From positions 496,001 through 560,000 of the forward strand of contig PZJY01000010.1 of the NCBI GenBank assembly GCA_031472005.1: a stretch of 64,000 nucleotides of DNA, written 5' to 3'. Below, in pieces: positions 23,477 through 35,540 of the stretch. Below the pieces are notes generated by a model. It saw nothing but the letters and a program-made list of their open reading frames with translations, had not been told where the DNA came from and searched no databases. How positions within the stretch are numbered: position 1 is the stretch's first letter; every line of letters begins with the position of its first letter. Origin of the DNA: Tetracladium setigerum. Its lineage: Eukaryota; Ascomycota; Leotiomycetes; Helotiales. The translations under genes and the position numbers were made by a program.

Positions 23477-23604
23477 ACTACTAAAAATAAATTCTACTCT
23501 AGCGAAATACCCCTACCGATTTCTCAACGATTACAACTTCGATTTAACTGCCGAGTATATACAAATACTCCTTATTATTTACTCTTTCGATCGACTAAGT
23601 ATTG

Positions 23605-25282
23605 TTATTGTTGGTTACACTTGGCGATATCACGTAGTCGTAGTAAGGGAGAGAGTGTCTTGTTTGGCCATCTGCGAGGCCATGAATTGCTGTTTAGGGG
23701 GACTTGGGGCATGAAATGGGGTTGCATGTATGGATATTGGAGAGGATATGGGAGGCCAAACGAGTGTTGCTGTTGCTGCTGAAGGTGTATTTGCTGCTGG
23801 TATTGTTGATAAAGGAGTAAATACATGTCAGCTTGAGGTGGCTGTACAATAGGGAGAGAAGGGGATTTGGTTGCTGTGGTTCGGTATGGACGTGTATATG
23901 AACCGGCTGCGCCAGCTTAACATTCGAGGGACCAGCTAGTGCTGGAGGGGTCGTCTTTCTACTAGTTTTCATAGTAGTTGAGTGCTGTCTATTGCTGAAT
24001 TCCCTCAAATAGCTTGCCGGAGGATCCTCGATCGTGACACCCTTTATTTCGATACATACCTGCCCTTCTTGCATATTATACGTGATAAGGTGGTGAATTT
24101 CTGCGATTTCAGCCGGTAGCAACAGAAGCGGTGGTTACTATACCTTACATCTTCGCACTTCTAGTGACTGAAGATCTGGCTTCTGATTTGTTCCGCTTTT
24201 GATAGAGTAGCGTCCCTAACAGCCTTCAACCGGAGAAGCTTTGCAGTTGTTGAGTGAGAGACTAGCTTCTCCTTCCTCTCTCCCTTTCAATCTTTAGGGA
24301 CAGTAGGTATTAGATTAAGGTCTTCGGATTCGATATCTTGGAGATCAAAGTGGTGATCGTCATTATCTGGAGAGAGAGATGGAAGTCGATCTTCTTCTGC
24401 TGTACTTGCAAGAGGGGTACGTCGAATAGAACTAAACTCAATTGCAGTTGACTTAGCCTTTGGCTGTTGTACAGGCGAACTCTGTTTATCTCGTTCCCTT
24501 CCTAAATTTCGATATCTGGCTACGATATTAACAACATTGCCTTGCTTGCCGTTGTGTTTTTGCATCCGTGGTCTAGCGAGAACACCAGCCCAATCTTCCG
24601 GATCTGCTTCGGATACGAGGATACTTGGAGTGTTCTTGATCGTACGTGACCCTAACCAAGCTTGTCAATCACTCCGAATTGGATGAGTATCGTCTTTGTA
24701 TTTTCGCGCACTTGCCCACTTCTGTATCACTGCTTTATCTATCTTAGTGTAAAGAAGGCCAAGATGATTGGCTTCGGGGTTGTTGATATCTATCGAGAAT
24801 GATATTTGAGCCTTGTTAAGGATCTGGCTACCATCCATAAGAGGCCCCATAAATATAGACACCATATGGCGATTCAAACCAGCAAAGGTAGGGTTAAACG
24901 TATCTTCTTCTCTATCATTTATTCGCTTGGACTTTGGGGTTCGAACAGGTGGAGAGGAAGCAATTTCGCTCGATTCGATAACAATCGGGTGATTTGAGGG
25001 CACAGGGGATGGCGAGGCGGTTGTTGGTGGCTGCTGAGGAGGTTTTGTATATGTCGTCTTCTTGAGGATTCCTTTCACCGGCAAGACCTGTTTTTCGACG
25101 TCTGTTACGGCCCTTGGCCTCTTTCCACCTACTGTAACAGTGTTATGAGCAGGCTGTTTAACAGTGAGTAGGTTTACGCTTATCCTTTGAGACAGGCTAG
25201 CGAGTGGTGGTTGTTGGGGCGCGGCTTTCATCGTGGGTCGTGTTTGGCGAACAGGCCGGTCAACTGGTTTTTCTACCTCCAC
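23605..25282 (-). pseudogene. Broken gene of unknown function beside the transposon block
   Basis: Reading leftwards from 25282, one frame stays protein-like to about 24170 but is interrupted by TGA at 24665 and at 24287. The two long open pieces are in the same frame, and readable codons (QAWLGSRTIKN, ADPEDWAGVLARPR) bridge the first stop. Further left the sequence continues in other frames (IKGVTIEDPPASYLREF, then a Gln-rich stretch with QQQIHLQQQQQ). The composition is Pro/Ser/Lys-rich, with basic stretches such as KRPRAVTD and RTPKSKR. I do not recognise the family. It lies about 160 bases outside the transposon boundary, so decay by repeat-directed mutation, or an origin in another element, is possible. 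Confidence 0.5.
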
Positions 25283-25445
25283 GTCCTCTTCATCGTCGGT
25301 AATGGTTTCCTTCCCGATCTAGTGACTCGAAACGTATTATGGGCGTATTTTAAGTGGGGTGGCCAGCATTTTTTGCGATTATTTTTAGTATTCTTGAAAA
25401 CCCCTCTTTTTGCCACTTTTCATGCTAGTCGCGGATATGGCTGTA

Positions 25446-25499
25446 AGTCCCCCCCCCCCCCCCCTTCCGGCCACCCCCCCTTTCGGCCACCCCACTAAA
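25446..25499 (+). repeat. Left terminal inverted repeat of the pogo-type element
   Basis: AGT followed by a long C run, then TTCCGGCCACC and TTTCGGCCACCCCACTAAA. It is the reverse complement of 50967-51015 except for the length of the C run. A TA target duplication lies just outside. Confidence 0.92.
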
Positions 25500-25539
25500 A
25501 TCCACCACTTTATATTTAACACTTAATATCTCTACAACG

Positions 25540-26188
25540 CTTCGACTTCTATATAATCCCCGATAGATTCAGATTCTATAGATAAATCCGAATCGATTAG
25601 TACCACTCCGAGCTCTCCAGCTTCGATTTAGGCCGATCTAATAGCCTTAATATCCATAAACCTCGAATTCGGTAATATCTGGACCTTTCGGCGCTTCCTT
25701 AGTTTATATAGATCTAATTAAGCTTCTAACTCTTTTATTTAATTCTCGGCTTGTAATAAAGCAAAATCCTTCTTATCTAATTCTTTTATAACCTTCCGAA
25801 AGAGTAGTCGACGTATCGGAAGATTATTATGGCTAAGCCGAGCCAAAGTGTCGAACTATAAACGTAATTCTCTCCCGACTTTAGGTGTATATTACTCAAT
25901 CGATAATATACTTATATTCCACTCAATATTAAAGCTCTCTAGAGGGGCCGATTCCGAAGCTTTATTACTATTCTCTAGTAGTAATCGGCTCATTAAAGGT
26001 TTACTTATATTCACCGGCTATAACCTTATAGTATTCTATCCGGCTAAGATATTATTAGTTATAATTGCAGCTTCCCGAGCTTTATAATAATATAATAAGA
26101 AGTTACGCTTACTAATCGGTGCCGAATCGAGTAAAGGATTTAAGAGATTAAGCTCTCTTTAATAAGTAGCCTTAAGAGGAGAGAAAAT
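25540..26188 (-). pseudogene. C-terminal part of pogo transposase
   Basis: The minus strand from 26188 reads IFSPLKATY, then SAPISKRNFLLYYYKAREAA, NILAG and SKPLMSRLLLENSNK with stops between. This is the C-terminal pattern of Fot1/pogo transposases. It continues the fragment at 49935-50900 once the insertion is removed. Confidence 0.85.
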
Positions 26189-26800
26189 TGTGATGACCAT
26201 CAACACATGACCCACACGTGACCACCAGGATCGCACCAGTACCGGGCTAGTTGCGGACTAGTCCCGATGCACAAGCAGGAGCACTTAATGGCCTGGAAGT
26301 TACGGATGCCTTACGGCCTTATTACGGACATATTGTAAATGGTAGATGTCGGTCGTGCTGTGCTTAAGGAGACAGCACTGGAGGGGTAAGATGCTAAAGC
26401 TAATCAGTATTTAGTAGGGGAAATAGCACTCGACTTCTTGCAATCAGCTCCTGCCAGCGTATAAATTAAAATGAGGCCGAAAAGGTATTCATTTTCGGTG
26501 GCCTACCTTTCCTATTGAAAGGGGTGAGTATACTATATATAAAGAATGTATATTCCTGGGCCGGAACGGAAAAACTATCTACCCGAAGTCCAGTTCCTGC
26601 AGCTCCCTTCCTCACTCCCTCTTCCCATTCCTCACCACTACAATATATATAGCCCGGCCTCTAGCCACTTATTAATCGGTAATTTTCTTCTTTTCTTAAT
26701 ATTAAAGCCTATTATTACGACCGATCATTATTCACTAGTATATATCATTATATATCCTTGCTTTAATTACGTGATCGTACCGGTGAATAATGCCGTTATA
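26189..26800 (+). repeat. 5' LTR of element D
   Basis: It begins TGTGATGACCATC after the AAAAT duplication and ends GTGATCGTACCGG...CCGTTATA, by comparison with the remnant at 49863-49929. A TATATATAAAG box near 26533-26543 is a plausible promoter. The first ~450 bases keep many CA and TG steps, while the last ~150 are mutated. Confidence 0.8.
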
Positions 26801-29800
26801 TAAAAGAAGAAAACTCGACTCCGCCGGTGACGGCTTTTATATATCTTAACTAGCGACTTTATTAAAATATCTAATAATACCTTTCACCCAGGTAACGGAC
26901 CCCTTCCGGTGAAGTTACGAAGAGCCAGGTAATTAGAGACCACCTAGATAACTAGTGATATTAAGGTTTAATATTAGCACCGGCAGCTAGTAAAATCGAG
27001 CGAGCGACTTCCGAGAACTCGTTACGTTAAGGGAGTAGGAACGTATCGATTGCGCTCCGAGAGACTCTAATAACCCCTTATATAAAGGAAACTATAATAA
27101 TACTAAGTGTTAACTAATTTAAAAGTTATCCGGAAGATATTAATATCCCACCCGGTATAAATACTAACCTCTCACCACTTCTTAACAATTACTATTAATT
27201 ATTACTCCCCTTTAGCTTTAACTAAGCACCGCGGCCGGTGGCCACCGACACTAATACTACCGACACTAAGGCTACCGAGATATCGACTAACTAGCTAAGT
27301 GACGAAGAATAATTAAAGGAATCTTCGGGCTAGGAGAGCGCCAGTTCCGGTAACGAAAGGCGAGCTAAAGGAAAAGGGAAGAAGAAACTCATTAATTAAG
27401 AAGCCTTCTTTTAGTAAATAAGTGATTAAATCTAAAGCTTTATACGATAAATAAAAGCTTAGAATCGGGAGCTTCGCGCTAATACTTAACGCTAATTAGC
27501 CGAGCTAAAGAAAATTATAAATAATAAACTTCGATAAGATTCTCGAACTAAATTTATAACTAACTATCCTCTAAGGTATATTAGCCCTTTTAAAGCTCTT
27601 AATGCTAGCCCCTTACGGACGTTTATCGAGACTCCGGAAGTAGAATCGCGCTTCGCTATTAAGATTCGAGAGAAAAGCATTAACGAGGAGGTCACTATTA
27701 AACGACCTACTATTTTAAGAACCTTAAGAGTTACCCCGGAAGGCGACCGAAATAAGGCCTCCTATAAAACTAAGCTTACTAAGAAATTCGAACCATTAAA
27801 TAATAGTCACGACCCCACGTATAAATAATAGTAAATATTTATTAAGGACCGATTAGATATTAACGCTAACCATTACGATTCGACTACTACTCGTAAAGCC
27901 CTTATCTAAGGATATACTAAAGGATTAGTATATACGTACCTAAAGCCCCGTTACTAGTCCGATACTCCTAATTAAGATTATAAGAACGAGGTCGAAATAA
28001 TAAATAACCTTAAATTATTCTTCCTCATTAGTTATAAGACTAAAGATACTCGTAACGCTTTTAATACTATATATATAATAAATAAGGGGCATACTTAAGA
28101 GATATTTAATAAGTTTAGAGCTAGATTTATTAATATAACGTTGCGCGGTTAAGTGCCGAATTTAAAACTCTTTTATTATATATAAAAGAAAATCACTTTA
28201 TCCTTAAGAAGTTAAGCTACGGTGAATAAACTAATATAAAATGATAGCTTAACTCTTATAATAACTAATCTTATAAGTATTAATAAGGAGCGCCGGCACA
28301 ATTTTAAACTCTTTAATTTAATTATTAAATCTAATATACTAATTACTCCCCGCGGACTCCTTAAGTTTCCGGCTAGTAATAGGCCCGTCTCTAATCCACC
28401 GGTTCGTAAATATAACCTAATTCTATTATTAAGACCGAACATTACCGTGCCTTTTCCTAATTAAGCTTTTTAACGAATAGGTCCGAGCATAGACCGGAAT
28501 AAGCCCGAAACTAAGGCTCTAATTAATTCCTCCTCGTGCTTTCATTACGGTAAAGTCGGCCATTAGGCCGCTAATTATTTATTTAAGCCCTTAATTAAAG
28601 AGATTTAAGAGAATATTAAGGACGACGAATTATAAGAAGAATTTAACCACGAAGCTAAAGTTAATACGTTCTTAAAGGGAAACGGGGACGCTTAAGTAAA
28701 GACACCTTCTTAAGCTTACGTAAATATAATCTATTAAACCTTAACCTCTTTACTCTTATAAGAGGTAAGCCCTTTTAAATTCGTACGACTTTAATTATAA
28801 ATAAATACGATATTTAAATTAAGGCTTTAATAAATATAAGAGCGAACGATTACCTCTTTATAAACCGGCCATTTGCCCTTAGCCTTACTTAAGCTCTCGG
28901 CTTAAAGGTTTAAAAACTGCCCTACTCCGTATAAGTATAAGGTTATAATTTAATTATTTAGAGTAAAGTTAATTAATTTATACGATTATATTTATACGTA
29001 AATAATCGTTATATCCGGAATTGCCCCTTCGTTATCTTAGACCTCGGGTAATAAGATATAATTATTAGAAATAAATAGCTTAAGCACTTTCGATATAAAG
29101 TCGATCTTATTAAGAATTAAGTCCTTTAGCCGTCCGATATACCACTTACCTTATATTATAAGAAGGATATAATTATTTCCTTATCTTCTACCACTTTATT
29201 ACTCTTATTTAAATCCATTTAAAAGGACGTGTTACGAAGGGACACCGCTATAATAAACGATAATAAACGACGAGGGAAGGTAACTTAAATAAATATAATT
29301 TTTATTCTTTTATACTCCTTAATTACCTTATCGTTTACACTTATAAGCGTGATACTTATCGTTACACCCTTGAAACCGACCCGGACTATTAATTTAATCC
29401 ACCTTAATATTAATTTATTCTTTATTTATAAAGTTAATGCGAACTCCTTCCATTATTAAATGTAAAAGCTTAATATAAAGTTCTTTATCTTTAGTATTTA
29501 CGAAATTGATAAGATTATTAACGAAATCTTTAACACTCCGTTAGACGACGATAAGATAACGGCCTTAATACGGGCGCGTCTCCCCCGCGAATATTAATTA
29601 TATAAAGACGTATTCTTTAAGGTAATATTAAATATATTACCACCTTATCGTCGTTATAACTATAAGATAACTCTAACGGAACCATTACCTTCTTTATTCT
29701 CTCTACTTTACCGATAATTAACTATAAAGCTTTAAGCTATTAAGGATTACCTCTTAAAGAATTTAATAAAAGGGTTTATAACGGACTCGAATAGCCCCTT

Positions 29801-29986
29801 TACCTCACTAATACTATTCGTTAAGAAGCCTTATAATAATAAACTCCGCTTCTATATTAATTTCCGAAAGCTTAATGCTTTAACTCAGTCCGATCCTTAC
29901 CCGATATTAAGGATTAATAAATTACTCTTTAAAATAGGTAAAGCTAAGATATTCATTAAGCTAGATATTAGATAAGCCTTTCATTG
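26801..29986 (+). pseudogene. Decayed gag-pol of element D
   Basis: Between the 5' LTR and element B, the plus strand carries gag-like and pol-like sequence full of TAA/TAG. Recognisable parts are a zinc knuckle near 28530, a protease/RT connection, and RT motifs at 29690-29985 up to KLDIR-AFHC. It stops at the element B insertion; the next ~33 bases of the RT resume at 43209. Confidence 0.8.
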
Positions 29987-30430
29987 TGTCACGATTCCGG
30001 TTCCACTTGATTAAAGTGAGATCGAAGTCAAGGGTTTATTTACTAGTTAAAGCAAGGAAGTCAATCACTAGGGTAATTATAAGTAAGAACAAGCTAATAT
30101 TAATAATATATAATCCTTATTTAAATATTAAGTTAAGCACGAAGCTCTTATTTAATAAAATACTATCCTTCTTATATAGATCCCTTCGTATTACTTAAAG
30201 TCCCGAATTATAAAGTCCTAAATGTTAGAGTCCGACTCTAATAACTAGACTCCTTACTTAACGGACTTTATTACGTGATTACTTAAGTAATTACTATTAA
30301 CACTTTCTTATAATTATTAAGTTATTAAAGTTCTTTATAAAGTAATAATAGCTAGCCACTTAATTATATTAATTATTATGCTGCTCCGAGCCTCAGGCTC
30401 CTCACGTGCGTATAAGTCACGTCCGTAACA
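29987..30430 (-). repeat. LTR of element B (left copy, 3' end of element)
   Basis: 444 bases, starting TGTCACGATTCCGG and ending TCACGTCCGTAACA on the plus strand. The internal polypurine tract (TTATCCCCCTTTCG in plus orientation) follows immediately. Confidence 0.93.
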
Positions 30431-30534
30431 TTATCCCCCTTTCGTCCTAATATAATCCCCACACTTAAATATATTAAAGGAAATATCGATAATAGCTTAA
30501 GGCTAACTCCTTCTTTTATTATATTATCTATTTA

Positions 30535-30760
30535 TTATTAAAAATTAAAAGAGCGTTTAGCGTTAGCGATACGTATTAAAAAATTAAGCCGTATAGCCGA
30601 GACGTGTTCGTATTATAAGAAAACTTATAAGAGGTGTCTTCTAAATGCCCGGGAGTCGAGTCGCTATTCCGAATATATTCGTTCTAAACGGGCTTACGAT
30701 ATTAAAGGTTATATTATTATTTAATCCCGTCCCTCGGTGGTATATAAGTTCTTTTAAGGG
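30535..30760 (+). pseudogene. Antisense cysteine-motif frame in element B
   Basis: This plus-strand frame runs against B's gag-pol and lies between its chromodomain region and its 3'-end LTR. It reads RIKKLSRIAETCSYYKKTYK, RCLLNARESSRYSEYIRSKR and AYDIKG. Where Tyr now stands, the unmutated codon was probably Cys, giving the spacing CX2CX6CX9CX2CX6C of Zn2Cys6-type fingers. The same frame is present in A (minus) and C (plus). Confidence 0.55.
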
Positions 30761-33700
30761 GCAGCGCGTAAGCGTTACCTTTTAAGGCCTCCTTATCTTA
30801 CGCCTTTTATAAAAATTAATTTAACTCTTAAGAGCGAACTCTTCTCGTGGCTATTAACTCTTAAGGATATTAATTTCGTTCCCGATTCTCTAAGGCGCGA
30901 ATTCTAAGTGGCTCTATTTAAAAGCTCGGAGCCGGCCTCCTCATCGGTTATTACGGAATCTACTTTACTTACTTTTATCGTTTTAAATATTCTATCTCCT
31001 CCCTTTTAATCTTTAAGACCGGACCAGGTAAGAGGTGATAATAGTAATCTATTAATATTTAATAATAATTAAGATTTATTTTTAATTCTTAAGAATTTTT
31101 AGATTATAAGTAATCCTTCCACTTAATTAAGTAATGAAGTTTACTCTTAATTAACTTATAATCTAGGATTTTTTCTACTTTATACTCTACTTCTAAGTTC
31201 ACCGGTTATATTAGTATATTAAGAGCTAGCGGCGCCCTTAATAATACTTTCTCGAGGAGAGATATATAAAATATTAAATAAATATTTATATTCTTTAATA
31301 AAGCGAGTTCGTAATTTAAACGTCCCTTAATTATTTTAATTTTAAATAATTTAAGTTTCTTATAATTTAATTTATCGCTTAATCTTTATATCTTAATATT
31401 TCGTCGTAATAAATAAACTTTATCCCCCTCTTTTAGCGTTAGCTCTTAACTACGCTTCTTATTATAATATAATACACTTCTTTTTATTACGAATCGTAAC
31501 TCTTTAATTAATTTAATATATAAGTATTTAATTTTATTAATTTAAGTCTTAACTAATTAATTATTAACGTTCGTTAAATAAGGTTTATAATATATACTCT
31601 TCTCATACTTAAAATTAATATAAAATAATAATACTTTCGTAATATTTATAATCGAGCTATTATATACGAACTAAGCTAATAAGAGTAACGATACTTAATT
31701 ATCTTATTTATAATTAACGTAATAACGTAAGTAAGCTTTAATAACTTAATTTATTTATTTTATTCCTTTATTTATTTATAAATAGAAAGAAGTTAATAAT
31801 TTCCTCTTAACTCTTAAGTGAGTAATTAAGGTAATTTAAAATTTAAACGTAAAGAGTTTATCTCGGTCCGAGACTATCTCTTTTAATATATCGTAATAAG
31901 TAACTACTTCTCATAAAAATACGAAGGCTAGCTCTTCGGCAATATTAAACTCCTTATATAAGATATAAATTATATATTTCGTAAGCCTCTCCATTATAAT
32001 TAAAATCGAGTTATAAGCGATTCTTATTATTAAATCTCTTAAAGGTAATAATTTAACGATAAAATCCCATTAAATCGATTTTTAAGGTATCTCTAATATA
32101 AGTGTCGTTCTTATTAATTTATAAGGTGCGTGTCTCGTAACTTTATTACGAATATATACGTTATATTAATTAATAACTTCCTTAATTAGAGTAATAACTT
32201 AATTAACGTGAAAGTAGTGTTTAAGTCTTTAAAGGGTCTTTCGGCTTCCTTAATATCCGTGAGCCGGGGCCTTATAATAATTTTTTACGAATTCCTTTAC
32301 GTATAAGTCTAATATAATTAATTTACCCTCGTAATAATTTACGTATTTTAAATCCTTTCCTTAAACTTTAAGGATTTCGTTTATAAATAGTCCGCTAACT
32401 TTAATAAGGAGAGCGATTTCCTTAATATTAAGGATTAAGTCTTCGTCGTTATTTTCCTTAAATATCGCGATTTCCTTATAAACCTTACTTCCTTCGTATC
32501 CTAGTGGTCAGCTAAGAGCGTCCGTAATAACGTTCTCTAATCCTTTAATATATTTAATTATTAAATTAAATTAAGATAGCTCCTTAGCTTATTTAACTAA
32601 TCTTCGATTATTAAGAACCTTCGTAATTATAAATATTCTTAAGTTTATATAATTAATATATATTATAATAAGGAATTTAGCTCCTTAAAGGTAAATCTTT
32701 TAATATCTTAAGGCTTTAATAATAGCTATAAGTTCCTTCTTATAAATATCGTAATTCTATTCCGTTAACGAATAAGTTTCGGAGTAATATATTATAAGAT
32801 ATAATTTTCCGTTCTCGTTAGGCTAAAGGTATATAGCGCTTACGTAAACATTTAAAGTATCTATTTAAAGAATATTAGGTCAGTCTTCGTGGAAATTATT
32901 AATTACGAGTTCTTTTATAAATCGTTTCTTAAGTTCCTCGAAGGCGGCCTTCTCTTTAAGTCTTATTAAGAAGGGTACGTCCTTCCTAATAAGTCGTATA
33001 AGAGGAGCGACGATTCCTAAGTATCCTTTAATGAATTATCGGCTAAAGTTATTAATTCTTAAAAAGGATTATATATCCTTAACATTCTAAGGTTCGGGCC
33101 ACTCTTTAACGGCTCTAATCTTCTTAAGATCGATGCTTATAGATCCGGGCCGGATAATATATCTTAAAAATAAGGTTTTTATAACTCTAAATTTATATTT
33201 ATTAAGTTTAAGTCTAGAATCCACTTTAAGTAAAGCGTTTAAGACGAGTTTAATATATCGTTCGTAATCTTCGACTCGTTCTAAGTAAACGATTATATTA
33301 TTAAGATAATAAATTATAAATTTTCTTAAATATTCTCATAAGATATTATCGTTTTAGCGCTAGTAAGTTATTAGCGCATTAATTAGTTTAAAAGGCATAA
33401 CCGTTTATTTATAAAGTCTTAAAGGAACGAGGAATACCGTTATTTACTCGTGTCTTTCCTTAATCCGGATTAAATTAAATGAACTTCTTTAATTTAGTTT
33501 AATAAATATTACGGCTTTAACTAGCTTATCCCGTAAGTATTAAGCGTTTAATAATAGATACTAATCTCGTATCGTAATATTATTAAGCTCCCGATAATCG
33601 CCGTAAGGTCGGCCATTTAAGTCGTCCTTCTTATAAGCGATTAATATATTACTAGATATTAAAGACTTAAATGGCTTAACTTATCCTTTCTTAAGTGCTA

Positions 33701-35060
33701 ATTAAACGAATGCTTTTAACGTCTTAATAATATCGTATCGATATCGGCGTAGTTTTTATATAAGAGGTTTCCTTCCTTCCTTTAAGTTTATTTCGTGGTC
33801 TTATAATTAATATTCGGGTAAGGCTTTAAAGTCTTCCGGGTTTTCAAATAATCTTAAATATTTCTTATATTACACGGGGATTTCCTTCTCGCCTTAACTA
33901 ACGTCCCGTAAAGGATTCTCGGTGCTATTAAGATATCTAGTGGCGTCTTTAAATAAGGTGGCGTAAACCTCGCTCCGGCTATATAATTATTATTACGAAC
34001 CTTAATAGCCGTAACGTCTAAATCGTATAATCCCCTTAACTTAGTCGATTTCGGGGTTATATTCTTTAATCCACGGTATACTTAATATAATATCGTGGTC
34101 TCTTATTAATGCGATATCGAACTAGATATCCGTAATATATCCTTTTAAGGATAATAATTTTAATGGAATTATTCCCTTAATAATAACTTTATTATTTCCT
34201 TTTACTTTAATCCTATCTATTACTTATAGCTCGTAAGGCGTAATAATCGTAACGAGAATATTAATTCGGTTAACTTCTTTAAAAGAGATAAGGTTCGCTA
34301 TTGCCCTTAAATTAATTATTACTTTAATTAGTTTTCCTCGTAGTTTTATTTTTACGGTAATTTATTTATTTCTTAAAGTAATATAAACTTCCTTTAGCTT
34401 TTATAATAATTTTATAACCGTTTAATTATTAAATAAATTTATTTATATTTTAAGGTATATAGTCCACTCTACTAATCGGTAAGGGGTGTTAATCTTTAAT
34501 ATATATACGGCTACGGGCTTTATATCTTATATAGCGTATTCGAAGGGTTGGCCCGGAACCGATCGAATTCTTCTCCAAGTTCTTTCCTTATAAAGGACTC
34601 GGGTTATTTCTTACTCGTCTCCTAGTTCCAATATATCCTTTAACTTGTAAATAAGTTCTCCGGTGTGTAACTATTCGATAATAGGATAGCGGGTTTTAGT
34701 ATTATAAAAATAGATCCTATTAAGGTCCTTATACGATATAAGATATTCTTTTCCCTCGGTAGGTTTATATCCGGTGGTTTCATAGTTTATAACCTATGGT
34801 TCTCCTCCGATTTGTCTCTATTTATTCCCTGTTACTCCTACTCTAACGAAGAACCATCGTTCTCCGACTCGAGGTTCAGCCACTACTGCTGGTTCTGCTT
34901 CTCCCTCTAAGCTATCAGATTTAGACTTAGATTCGGATTCAAAAGAAACCTCTCTAAAGGTCATATTGTCGATCAGACTATACTAGGATTGGTATACCGG
35001 TAGCGTATCGGTGCTACTATACTCAATAATAGGGCTGCTCTGTCCGAAATCCTAGGATAG

Positions 35061-35505
35061 TGTTACGAACGTGACCTGCGCGCACGTGAGGAGCCTGAGG
35101 CTCGGGAGTAGCATAATAATTAATATAATTAAGTGGCTTGCTATTACTACTCTATAAAGAACTCTAATAACTTAGTTAATTATAAGAAAGTATTAGTAGT
35201 AATTACTTAAGTAATTACGTGATAGAGTCCGCTAAGTAAGGAGTCTAATTAATAGAGTCGGACTTTAATAGTTAGGACTCTATAATTCGGGACTTTAATC
35301 GTTACGAAGAGACTTATATAAGAAGGAATAGTATTTCATTAAATAAGAGCTTCGTGCTTAACTTAATATTTAAATTAGGATTATATATTATTAATATTAG
35401 CTTGTTCTTACTTGTGATTACTTAGTGATTAATATTCTTACTTTGATTAGTAAATAAACCCTCGACTTCGACCTCACTTTAATTAGTGGAATCGGAACCG
35501 TAACA
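35061..35505 (+). repeat. 5' LTR of element A
   Basis: Starts TGTTACGAACGTGACC and ends GAATCGGAACCGTAACA. It is nearly identical in length to the 3' LTR and matches the reverse complements of the B and C LTRs. Confidence 0.94.
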
Positions 35506-35540
35506 CTTTAAGTACCCTTTATTAAAGTAAGAATAATATT

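Noticed and set aside
25446..25470. Long C homopolymer as a possible assembly gap or origin
   Set aside because: It is part of a terminal inverted repeat matched by a G run at the right end; only its exact length is doubtful.
26546..26803. Plus-strand frame of 85 codons in the D LTR
   Set aside because: Lies wholly in the 5' LTR of element D, which contains the promoter region; no protein motif.
29986..30198. Open frame of ~70 codons rich in Lys/Leu
   Set aside because: It lies inside an LTR and recurs in the B LTR at 42754-42975; it is LTR sequence read in one frame, not a gene.
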